From Acidobacteriota bacterium (GTDB lineage: Bacteria; Acidobacteriota; Terriglobia; Terriglobales; Acidobacteriaceae), in assembly GCA_019510535.1 (NCBI GenBank), contig JAEKKE010000293.1:1-7679 (forward strand): a stretch of 7,679 nt of DNA, read 5' to 3'. Positions 1 to 5,886 of the stretch are shown in pieces. Position 1 is the first letter of the stretch. Each line of letters begins with the position of its first letter. Under the pieces are notes generated by a model. The model did no database searches. It saw only the letters and a program-made list of their open reading frames with translations, and was not told where the DNA came from. The translations under genes were made by a program, and so were the position numbers.

Positions 1-605
1 AACACGCCGTTGAATCTCAATTCCTTTGCCGGATCGCTGTCCTGCCGATCGAGTCCATAAGGTGGATCGGTGAACCATAGCGCCCCATCCGGTGTGAAAA
101 CCAGGTCGTTCGGACTGTTGAATCTCTTCCCTTCGAAGCGGTCGAGGAACGTGGAGGGCTTCAGATGCTCATCGAGGCGCAGGATCCTTCGGGCTGCATG
201 CTGGGTCACGAGCACGCTGCCATCCTTGGCGGGCGCAATGCCGTTCGAACCCTTGAACCCTCCGTCAGGACGCACGTTGTCGACGCCACCCGAGTGGTCC
301 ATTAAAACGACCGATTTGCCGTCGGGCGTGAGTGCATACATCTTGTTTCCCTTGACGTCGGAGAACCACAGGCGCCCTGAACGCCACATCGGGCCCTCAG
401 CAAACACGAAGCCGCTCGCAACCTTCTCGATCTTTGTTCCCGGGGCAATGACAGCATCCAAACCAGGATCAAACCGTACTATTTCCGCTCCGCTTACGAT
501 GCGTTTCCCCGCATCCGGAGTCTGACTCACAACCACCCCAGACAGGGCAATGCTCGCAATACCAGCTACGATCCATCTCACGTTCGGACGCATTCGGCTC
601 TCCAT
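1..605 (-). CDS. SMP-30/gluconolactonase family lactonase, exported (C-terminus beyond window)
   Basis: This is the N-terminal ~201 residues of a six-bladed beta-propeller lactonase that runs off the left edge. Family members hydrolyse aldonolactones to aldonic acids using a bound divalent metal. Residues 11-27 are hydrophobic (WIVAGIASIALSGVVVS) after an Arg-containing n-region, so it is probably exported. The motif FAEGPMW (residues 68-74) carries the Glu that is a metal ligand in this family; FNSPNDLVF and LWFTDPPYG (about 162-184) are also diagnostic. The other metal ligands lie in the missing part. Two starts compete: ATG at 605, preceded by GAGAG, and ATG at 593, preceded by GGAG (600-603) at 6 nt. 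The second has the better ribosome site and still keeps the whole signal peptide. The gene begins 54 bp after the small barrel gene, so co-transcription is likely. It would accept the product of the PQQ dehydrogenase encoded upstream (inference); the exact lactone cannot be told. Confidence 0.9.
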   Translation of the reverse strand, partial: MESRMRPNVRWIVAGIASIALSGVVVSQTPDAGKRIVSGAEIVRFDPGLDAVIAPGTKIEKVASGFVFAEGPMWRSGRLWFSDVKGNKMYALTPDGKSVVLMDHSGGVDNVRPDGGFKGSNGIAPAKDGSVLVTQHAARRILRLDEHLKPSTFLDRFEGKRFNSPNDLVFTPDGALWFTDPPYGLDRQDSDPAKELRFNGV

Positions 606-640
606 TTCGATCTCTCAAATACTGGGCGATGCTTTTGTTC

Positions 641-662
641 TAGCGCAAACTACCCGGCGCTA
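641..662 (-). other. Inverted repeat overlapping the stop codon of the small barrel gene
   Basis: TAGCGC (641-646) and GCGCTA (657-662) are perfect 6-bp arms around a 10-nt loop, and one arm contains the TAG stop of the upstream gene. No U-tract follows in the minus-strand transcript, so it does not look like an intrinsic terminator. It could be an intercistronic mRNA hairpin, or chance. Confidence 0.3.
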
Positions 663-1085
663 AGCATTGTCCGTTAGCAATACAAGATAGTCCCGATTGA
701 GCACGGTATTTTCGATGAGGGGCCATACGCGTTTGTGGACATCGGAGGAAATCCAGCGCTGTCGGAGCTCTTCGCTCCTGTACGTTAGCTGGAAGCGGTA
801 ATTTATATTCGCCGCCGGGGCTGGACGTCCTTGCACTACCTTGCGGAGCTTCACGATCTTGACGTCGATATATCCTTCGAACTTCTCCGCCGCAGGTTTG
901 AACTGGGTATGAAATTGATGCAACATCTCCCGCTCGCGCGCCGGATCGACCGCGAGATCGCAGTACAAAACAATGGCCTTTTGAACTTGCTCTTTAGAAG
1001 CCTGCGCCTCCGCGATTGCGGTCGAAACAAATGGCCGAGCGATGCCCACTAACGCTGAATACTTCAACAACGATCTTCTATCCAT
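660..1085 (-). CDS. Exported ABM-like dimeric alpha/beta-barrel domain protein
   Basis: This 141-residue protein starts with a twin-arginine-like leader, DRRSLLK at residues 2-8, then a mildly hydrophobic stretch and a possible AxA cleavage site near residues 25-29 (AEAQA). Residues about 37-138 look like one ferredoxin-like alpha/beta domain: a strand (AIVLYCDL), a helix (about 48-69), strands near 74-80 and 95-103, a helix (about 105-127, with SSDVHKRVWP), and a final strand (DYLVLLTD). This pattern fits the antibiotic-biosynthesis-monooxygenase/Dabb superfamily of dimeric barrels. No cofactor-binding residue can be named, so the activity is unknown. Sugar mutarotases of the RhaM type share the fold, which is a speculative alternative given the neighbours. 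The start is well supported: AAGGAG (1090-1095) sits 4 nt before the ATG. It lies between the dehydrogenase and lactonase genes on the same strand, suggesting a role in the same exported oxidation route (inference). Confidence 0.8.
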   Translation of the reverse strand: MDRRSLLKYSALVGIARPFVSTAIAEAQASKEQVQKAIVLYCDLAVDPAREREMLHQFHTQFKPAAEKFEGYIDVKIVKLRKVVQGRPAPAANINYRFQLTYRSEELRQRWISSDVHKRVWPLIENTVLNRDYLVLLTDNA

Positions 1086-1089
1086 ATTT

Positions 1090-1095
1090 CTCCTT
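1090..1095 (-). promoter_or_regulatory. Ribosome binding site of the small barrel gene
   Basis: AAGGAG on the minus strand, 4 nt before the ATG at 1085, is one of the two best Shine-Dalgarno matches in the window. It fixes the start of the 141-residue protein and supports it as a real gene. Confidence 0.75.
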
Positions 1096-1111
1096 CAGTG
1101 CAAAAGCTAAA

Positions 1112-1126
1112 GCGCTCTCTGAGCGC
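1112..1126 (-). terminator. GC-rich hairpin with short T-rich tail between dehydrogenase and barrel genes
   Basis: The minus strand reads GCGCTC-AGA-GAGCGC, a perfect 6-bp GC-rich stem with a 3-nt loop, followed by TTTAGCTTTT. It lies about 95 nt after the dehydrogenase stop and about 26 nt before the barrel gene start. The interrupted T-tract makes it a weak intrinsic terminator candidate. It could instead be an intercistronic hairpin that lowers expression of the last two genes. The rest of the 134-bp spacer shows nothing else convincing. Confidence 0.4.
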
Positions 1127-1219
1127 GACTGCCTACAGCTAAACATCCGTGATGACGCAGATCAGCTTATGTTGAATAACTGCTTCGATGGTCGTGACGG
1201 TCCCGTTTCTCATCTTCTT

Positions 1220-2686
1220 TCACCGGCCCGTTGGTCCCGGTTCCGCAGGCGCCGGTAGCAACCCAAAATAGCGCGAAAGGTAGTCCCGGACTCTGGCAGC
1301 CTTTGCGTCATCTCCCTGTGCACCGCGTGACCGCATGTCCTGAATAAGGTCTCGCCATCCGTCCGGCGAGCGACGATTTGCCACTGCGGTGCTGACGCCA
1401 TGACACTTGCCGCACATGGAGATCACATCCTCTCTTCCGTCGCCGGCTGGCAAGATCGGCTCGGCTCCCGGACCGGGCGACGATACCCCACCAGCAGCGA
1501 TCTGGTTTCCAACACCTGGTGGGCGAGGCGCAGGTACTGGCGCATACTGAGCAAGATCGATCGCACTCTCGCCAGCCTTTGGCAGCGCGTACGCAATCAG
1601 GATCGCGTGATAGCTCAAAAAACGGCCGGGCATACCGATGGTGCCGGGGCCGCCATCGGGAACGACCACATATTGACGTCCGCTCTTACCTTGAAAAGTG
1701 AGAGAAGTTGAAACTGCGGGAGCTGGCAACGTGGCCGTCCAGACTTCCTTCCCCGTGTGTGAATCAAAAGCATGGAAGCGCGAATCCACTGTGGCTCCAA
1801 TGAAGACCAAGCCTCCTGCAGTGGCTATCGATCCACCCAGGTTAGGGGTACCGGTGCTCTTGCCTGCCGCGCCGAAATCATCCGATACGCCAAGGGGTGA
1901 GCGCCATGCAATGTCTCCCGTGTTCGCGTTCACAGCAATAAGTTCGCCCCACGGTGGACGGACGCATGGCCACCCCTTCATATCATTGAAGCGCCCATAA
2001 GCCCCTTGCAGCTTATAGCCACCTGCACCATCAGGAACCATCCGGCTGGTGGTAGGCATATTCGACACATTGACGAAGAAGTAGCCCAGATGAGGATCGG
2101 TGGAGACGCCACCCCAGTTCCCGCCCCCTGATGTCCCCGGCGCGAAAACCGTGGTGCCTTTTGTGCTGACCGGCGTGTAAGGACCGTCATTGTGCATCTG
2201 CTGCTTATCCCACGATGCAGTGCAGTAGTCGTGAGCTTCAGGAGTAACGGTGGTGATGTCATCCCGACTTATGCGCATTCTCGCGAGAGGCTCCGGCTTG
2301 AGCGGAAACGGCTGAGTCGGTGAACTATGTTCGCCGGGAACATCGCTTTGAGGGATCGGGCGTTCCTCTTCTCCAAACACAGGCTTGCCGGTACGCCGAT
2401 CAAGAATAAATGCAATCCCCGATTTCGGCACTTCCACCAACGCTGGAATGACTTGTCCGTTGCGATGTATGTCAATCAGGCTTGGCGCAGCAGCCGCATC
2501 GACATCTGTAATATCGTGATGCGTCATCTGGTAAAACCATTTCAACTTTCCCGTAGTGGCGTCGAGCGCAATGATTGAGTTCGCATAGTAGTTATTTCCG
2601 GGGCGATCAATACCGTTGTAACTGTCGTCGGGATTTCCAATCGGGATGAACACGAGGCCGGTCGTCGGATCTACCCCGGCCCCCAT
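1220..2686 (-). CDS. C-terminal fragment of the PQQ dehydrogenase (rest of propeller and cytochrome c domain)
   Basis: The frame is open further upstream, but sequence matching the family begins at MGAGVDPTTGLVF (2686). DRPGNNYYANSIIALD and HHDITDVD (around 2498-2521) form the active-site side of the propeller. HHD.WD.D is usual in glucose-dehydrogenase-like members, and here the Trp is Thr (codon 2507-2509). PKSGIAFILDRRTG keeps the Lys next to the PQQ site. Later blades include NWGGVSTDP, GELIAVNANTG and GLVFIGATVDSRFHAFD. After a Pro-rich linker (PVPAPRPPG), CGKCH at 1400-1414 is a c-type haem site with a Met (DMRSRG) 22 residues after its His as possible distal ligand, so the domain spans roughly 1259-1447. 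No good ribosome site precedes ATG 2686, so independent translation is doubtful. Confidence 0.75.
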   Translation of the reverse strand: MGAGVDPTTGLVFIPIGNPDDSYNGIDRPGNNYYANSIIALDATTGKLKWFYQMTHHDITDVDAAAAPSLIDIHRNGQVIPALVEVPKSGIAFILDRRTGKPVFGEEERPIPQSDVPGEHSSPTQPFPLKPEPLARMRISRDDITTVTPEAHDYCTASWDKQQMHNDGPYTPVSTKGTTVFAPGTSGGGNWGGVSTDPHLGYFFVNVSNMPTTSRMVPDGAGGYKLQGAYGRFNDMKGWPCVRPPWGELIAVNANTGDIAWRSPLGVSDDFGAAGKSTGTPNLGGSIATAGGLVFIGATVDSRFHAFDSHTGKEVWTATLPAPAVSTSLTFQGKSGRQYVVVPDGGPGTIGMPGRFLSYHAILIAYALPKAGESAIDLAQYAPVPAPRPPGVGNQIAAGGVSSPGPGAEPILPAGDGREDVISMCGKCHGVSTAVANRRSPDGWRDLIQDMRSRGAQGDDAKAARVRDYLSRYFGLLPAPAEPGPTGR

Positions 2687-3381
2687 GAACCGTCCAGAGG
2701 CTCCCCTGGTTGGGGTACGGTATGGAAGCGCCAAACCTGCTTCCCGGTCCGGACATCGAAGGCTCGGGGATCACCACTGGGGCCTTTGCTGCCAAACTCC
2801 TGCGTGGAAGGCGAGATGATTGCGAGATTCTTGTAGATCGCGGCGGGCGACGAGATTGTGTAAAGAGCATCCGGATACTTATCTGCGACCTCATCGCGCA
2901 GATTCACCATTCCGTCCTTGCCGAAAGCCGGAATAGGCAAGCCGGTCTTTGCATCGAGCGCATAAAGCCGGTCTGCCGTAGCGTAGAGGATTCTGGCGCT
3001 CAGCGCGCCGTCTCCTGGCCAATAGGCAACGCCCCGATCACGTCCTGGCCTGGAGAGACCTTGGGGGACAAACCTCCACAGCTCTTTTCCGGTCTCCGGA
3101 TCCAGGGCGGAGGCGCCTCCAGGTATGGAAAGATACATGACGCCATCAACCACAAAGGGATTACCTTCCCAGCCCCTGCCCTTTACTCCCGTGTCGTAGA
3201 CCCAGACCGGCTTTAGAGCATTTACATTGCCGGCATTGATTTGGGACAGTGAAGAATAGCGAATGTGGCCCGAATCAATCGGACTGCCTGCCACGTCTCT
3301 GCTCCGCTGAGTCAGAGCAGTTGCCGCACACACCGCTACGATGGTTCCTACGATCGCCGCGTCAATGGTCTTCGTTCTCAT
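2671..3381 (-). CDS. N-terminal fragment of the PQQ dehydrogenase (signal peptide and first propeller blades)
   Basis: This frame gives 236 residues from ATG 3381 and ends in WGPG just after the break. The start reads MRTKTIDAAIVG with a hydrophobic stretch to about residue 24, a secretion signal or N-terminal anchor. IRYSSLSQINAGNV and LKPVWVYDTG open the first propeller blade. GKELWRF and GKQVWRF are tryptophan-docking blade motifs, and RGVAYWPGDG is typical of the glucose-dehydrogenase-like group. A TTG at 3399 would add six residues, but GAAGG touches it directly, leaving no spacing, so ATG 3381 is preferred although its own ribosome site is weak. Translated alone, this piece would lack most of the propeller and all of the haem domain and is unlikely to be active. 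Confidence 0.7.
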   Translation of the reverse strand: MRTKTIDAAIVGTIVAVCAATALTQRSRDVAGSPIDSGHIRYSSLSQINAGNVNALKPVWVYDTGVKGRGWEGNPFVVDGVMYLSIPGGASALDPETGKELWRFVPQGLSRPGRDRGVAYWPGDGALSARILYATADRLYALDAKTGLPIPAFGKDGMVNLRDEVADKYPDALYTISSPAAIYKNLAIISPSTQEFGSKGPSGDPRAFDVRTGKQVWRFHTVPQPGEPLDGSWGPG

Positions 3382-3452
3382 CACTCGGTTTCCGTCCAAC
3401 CTTCTGCGTTGCTTATAGCCACAAGCATCTCGCCCGACATAAGCCTTCTCGT

Positions 3453-5477
3453 CTAAGCAAAGGTGCGGCGTGGGTCAACCTTCCATACACGCTTCGATCC
3501 CGGATCAGCCAGCGGTCCGGCAACTCTTGTCGCCCCCGCCGTGTTACCAAGAATGTCGTGGTCAATCTGATTTATCGCACTGACCTTCGGCAACGGCTGC
3601 GGGCTATTGATCGACAACTCCAGCTTGTCCGGGTCGAAGCTCACCTGCACATCGGCCACGACTGAGTTCTTGTCCCAGCCATACTTCGCTCGCCAGTCCG
3701 CCAGGCTGAACCACTGCTTCTGTTCGCCCGCAAAGAACCCTTGGAAGTCGTTAGGCAACGATGCATACACGTTGCCGTCGGACTCGTTTTTCTCCGTGAG
3801 AAACACGATTGCCGACTTGCCCAACGTTGAGAAGATGTTGTTGCTGATCTTGTTCTCTGACGCAGAACCGCTGCCTGCGCGGTCCGGACGAACAATCGCA
3901 AAGATGCCCGAGTTGTCGCATTTGCCGATCAGGTTCTGCGCAACAACAATCTTGTCGCTCGCGTTAATGAAGATGCCCGAACCCGCGCATCCACGCTGCC
4001 CCGGAGTACCCGGCTCAGCATTGCGCACATCCCAGATGATGTTGTTATCAATCTGGTTATGCTGTGGGTTCATCTCCATGTGGATCGCCGCGCTCACCGT
4101 CAGCGTGTCGGCAAAGATATTACTCGTGATACGGCAGTTCACGTCACCGCTGTCCAACCAGATCCCGTTGCCGTGGCGGGTATGACGAATCACATTCCGA
4201 CGGAACATCATGTTCTGCGCCCGGTGGAACTTCGCCGCAGCAGACTCCCACTCGCGTTCCGCATCGGCCCAGCAATTCCACTCGAACAAATTGTTATCAA
4301 TCAGCACGTCGCGCGAACCAATGCCCGCTACGCCTTCAATGCCGTTGTAGCGGAAGGTGTTATTGCGGATGATGTGAGCGCTGTTAGGCTGCTGCGAGCC
4401 TGCTGGGGCCAGTCCGCCAATCTCCAGGCCAATAGCATTCGCCCACTCAAAGGTGTTGTCTTCGAATACCCAGCGTCCTCCACCGTTGGTATCCACCATG
4501 GCTCCACGCTGCGGCAGCGGAAATCCATTACCGGCATGCGCGAAGGTGATTCCCTTCAAACGGATGTAACTGGTCCCACGGTTCTCGGGCACAAACACCT
4601 GTTCGCGAATCGTGATCTCGATCGTGTGATCAACCGGTGTCCCGCTCGCCAAACGGATGTGGATCGATTGGCCATTCGCATCGGTGTAGAACCTGTCATC
4701 CTTGGTTCCACCAAGCTCCTGCATCATCGGTCCGTTGCGTGTACGCGGCGGCGTCCCGGCCATTGACGGCGGTGCTCCAGGCGGCGGCGGCCCAGGCAGG
4801 TTCGGGCTCACCAGCTCACGCTGCAGCTCCACCGGCTCCAACGGCTTGCCGTCCGCAAACACCAGACCACGGCGGCGGAAGTATGGCCCCATGTCCACAG
4901 CCTTGGTGTCCAGCCAGACGCGGTCGCCGGCAACGCTGGCCAGCGCAAACGGATTGTAGGCATCCGGGAACATCGCTCCCGTGAGCTGGAATCCCCACGT
5001 AGGTGCCTGCGGAGGAGGAGGCGTGGCGCCAGGCCGGCCAAAAGCGACCGCCGGGTCCTGCGTCCATCCATCCTTCACCACCTCTGATCCCTTGATGTAA
5101 AGCTTCGCTCCGGGAGCAGCCTCGTAGCTGATCATCTTGTACGGGCTCGTTCCCCCACGCGCCGGCTTCACGCACTCGCGATATGTTCCAGCGGCAATCA
5201 CCACGGGCTCGCCAGGCTGCAGCACCTGAGCGGCCTTGTTTATTGTGCGGAAAGGTTTCGCCTCAGTGCCAGGACCGTTGTCACTGGCATGAGCAGAACC
5301 ATTGTCGACGTAGTAGGTCTTAGAGAACTTCAGTGGCTGCTCCCATGAGACGTACACTGAGCCGTCCGGTAGGCGGTCCTCACTTCCCGAGGCCGGGTTC
5401 TGCCCAAACGCAGGACTACCGAGACCAAGCATCGCTGTCGCGCCTACAGCGCATTCCAGGAACTGTCGGCGGTTCAT
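3453..5477 (-). CDS. Tat-exported right-handed beta-helix glycosidase, GH120 (beta-xylosidase)-like
   Basis: This complete 674-residue protein begins MNRRQFLECAVGATAMLGLG, a twin-arginine signal, with cleavage near PAFGQ. Residues 53-140 (YYVDNG, KPFRTINKAAQVLQPGEPVV, AGTYRECVKPARGG, AAPGAKLYIKGSEVV) match the opening of GH120 beta-xylosidases as I recall Thermoanaerobacterium XylC. Residues 300-560 form beta-helix coils with repeated asparagine turns (FEDNTFEW, IRNNTFRY, IDNNLFEW, ISNNIF). Asp442 in GIWLDSGD and Glu468 in AIHMEMN sit where XylC has its nucleophile Asp382 and acid/base Glu405, with three extra residues between them; ESAAAKFH resembles XylC's EIAGIKLH. Proline-rich stretches near residues 149-160 and 227-246 look like inserted loops. 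An alternative GTG at 5516 has AGGAGG 8 nt upstream and would add 13 residues before the Tat motif. The fold is near certain; the beta-xylosidase function is an inference, and a different glycosidase or lyase specificity is possible. Confidence 0.87.
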   Translation of the reverse strand: MNRRQFLECAVGATAMLGLGSPAFGQNPASGSEDRLPDGSVYVSWEQPLKFSKTYYVDNGSAHASDNGPGTEAKPFRTINKAAQVLQPGEPVVIAAGTYRECVKPARGGTSPYKMISYEAAPGAKLYIKGSEVVKDGWTQDPAVAFGRPGATPPPPQAPTWGFQLTGAMFPDAYNPFALASVAGDRVWLDTKAVDMGPYFRRRGLVFADGKPLEPVELQRELVSPNLPGPPPPGAPPSMAGTPPRTRNGPMMQELGGTKDDRFYTDANGQSIHIRLASGTPVDHTIEITIREQVFVPENRGTSYIRLKGITFAHAGNGFPLPQRGAMVDTNGGGRWVFEDNTFEWANAIGLEIGGLAPAGSQQPNSAHIIRNNTFRYNGIEGVAGIGSRDVLIDNNLFEWNCWADAEREWESAAAKFHRAQNMMFRRNVIRHTRHGNGIWLDSGDVNCRITSNIFADTLTVSAAIHMEMNPQHNQIDNNIIWDVRNAEPGTPGQRGCAGSGIFINASDKIVVAQNLIGKCDNSGIFAIVRPDRAGSGSASENKISNNIFSTLGKSAIVFLTEKNESDGNVYASLPNDFQGFFAGEQKQWFSLADWRAKYGWDKNSVVADVQVSFDPDKLELSINSPQPLPKVSAINQIDHDILGNTAGATRVAGPLADPGSKRVWKVDPRRTFA

Positions 5478-5524
5478 TGAAGACTGCCTATCATTTGCTA
5501 CATCGTTTTCCACCACGCCCGCTT

Positions 5525-5530
5525 CCTCCT
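5525..5530 (-). promoter_or_regulatory. Strong Shine-Dalgarno-like site suggesting a GTG start for the beta-helix gene
   Basis: The minus strand reads AGGAGG, then 8 nt, then GTG at 5516, in frame with the beta-helix protein. ATG 5477 has only a weak AGG at 9 nt. If this site is used, the Tat motif begins about 15 residues in, which is acceptable for Tat leaders. Sequence alone cannot settle the choice. Confidence 0.5.
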
Positions 5531-5688
5531 CACTACGCTTCAGCTCACCCAATCTGGCTGCTCCCACTCGGTCCCGACGCGGACAACCTCACGTCTGTTC
5601 TCACTGCACGGACCTGCTGAGACTCGTTGACAAACTCTGCCCGATGCGTTTTCACCTACAGAAAAATCAGATAAATTTCGCGACCAAA

Positions 5689-5717
5689 ACTTAAAGAATC
5701 ACGGCATCCGACGTCAA
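5689..5717 (-). promoter_or_regulatory. Possible sigma-70-type promoter for the beta-helix gene cluster
   Basis: On the minus strand TTGACG (5712-5717) matches five of six bases of the -35 consensus. A 17-nt spacer leads to TTAAGT (5689-5694), only a three-of-six match to TATAAT. The -35 lies two bases from an 18-bp palindrome, and the surrounding DNA is AT-rich. Predicted transcription would start near 5682 and give a leader of about 200 nt. The weak -10 keeps confidence low. Confidence 0.35.
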
Positions 5718-5719
5718 CT

Positions 5720-5737
5720 GATAAAAACGTATTTATC
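5720..5737. promoter_or_regulatory. 18-bp near-perfect palindrome, candidate operator
   Basis: GATAAAAACGTATTTATC equals its reverse complement at 16 of 18 positions and is centred on the CG at 5728/5729. Palindromes with a central CG and A/T flanks are typical operators of LacI-family sugar repressors. It abuts the predicted -35 of the beta-helix cluster from the upstream side, a place that could suit repression or activation. No regulator gene is in the window, so the binding protein is unknown. Confidence 0.45.
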
Positions 5738-5778
5738 TTTATTTTTTCTCCAAGAAAAACGATTGCCTGTCTGGCCTG

Positions 5779-5809
5779 GACAGCGAGCCGCCGATCATAG
5801 GCAGCTGTC
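5779..5809 (-). terminator. Imperfect stem-loop downstream of the GH95 gene
   Basis: GACAGC (5779-5784) pairs with GCTGTC (5804-5809), with an inner GCC/GGC pairing (5790-5792 with 5800-5802) separated by unpaired bases. A second, overlapping option, CTGTC with GACAG (5767-5783), is nearer a run of five T on the minus strand (5755-5759). Either could help end the GH95 transcript, about 80-120 nt after its stop, but neither is a textbook terminator. Confidence 0.25.
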
Positions 5810-5886
5810 TGTCTCCGTACAATTCCCCCCTGGAAAAGAGGCTTATGAGGCTCGAACGATGGTCTGTTGCCTGGGTTCCTCGTCCG

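Larger units (their letters stand above)
1220..3381 (-). pseudogene. PQQ-dependent quinohemoprotein dehydrogenase (mGDH-like) with C-terminal cytochrome c, frameshifted
   Basis: Two overlapping minus-strand frames together encode one quinoprotein of about 720 residues: an export signal, an eight-bladed PQQ beta-propeller and a C-terminal cytochrome c domain. Such enzymes oxidise alcohols or aldoses outside the cytoplasm with pyrroloquinoline quinone and pass electrons through haem to the respiratory chain. The first frame stops at 2671-2673 just after WRFHTVPQPGEP, and the second resumes the fold with GAGVDPTTGLVF. Adding one base to the run of five C (2680-2684, plus strand) would join the frames. 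Relatives as I remember them also carry about 20 more residues at this point, so a small out-of-frame deletion is an equally good explanation. The gene starts 71 bp after the beta-helix gene. It is either a broken gene or a sequencing error; substrate is unproven, and membrane glucose dehydrogenase-type enzymes are the closest family I recognise. Confidence 0.8.
5478..5886. other. 409-bp gene-free control region between the GH95 and beta-helix genes
   Basis: No credible gene lies here. Reading down the minus strand it holds: the 3' flank of the GH95 gene with imperfect stem-loops (5766-5809); an AT-rich block (5660-5760) that contrasts with its surroundings; an 18-bp near-palindrome; a possible promoter; then a leader of about 200 nt before ATG 5477. 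The layout, palindrome then -35 then leader, suggests independent transcription of the beta-helix, dehydrogenase, barrel and lactonase genes. Confidence 0.6.

Noticed and set aside
70..525. 151-residue plus-strand open frame
   Set aside because: It lies antisense to the clear SMP-30 reading frame, and its translation has no recognisable motif.
3411..3444. GCTTAT/ATAAGC inverted repeat between the beta-helix and dehydrogenase genes
   Set aside because: The arms are only 6 bp with a 22-nt loop and no T-tract; this is easily due to chance.
4059..4766. 235-residue plus-strand open frame, the longest on that strand
   Set aside because: It is fully antisense to the conserved beta-helix region, including the catalytic motifs; composition explains it.
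5743..5759. TTTTTCT-CCA-AGAAAAA inverted repeat
   Set aside because: The stem is almost all A:T, and no plus-strand gene ends nearby, so it is more likely part of the AT-rich block than a terminator.
5739..5798. 19-residue minus-strand open frame in the GH95/beta-helix spacer, a possible leader peptide
   Set aside because: Its only purine-rich site is about 13 nt away, and it lies upstream of the predicted promoter rather than in the leader.
5838..5853. GAGGCT repeated around TAT after the GH95 gene
   Set aside because: A single six-base direct repeat is too short to suggest an attachment site or target duplication, and no mobile element is nearby.
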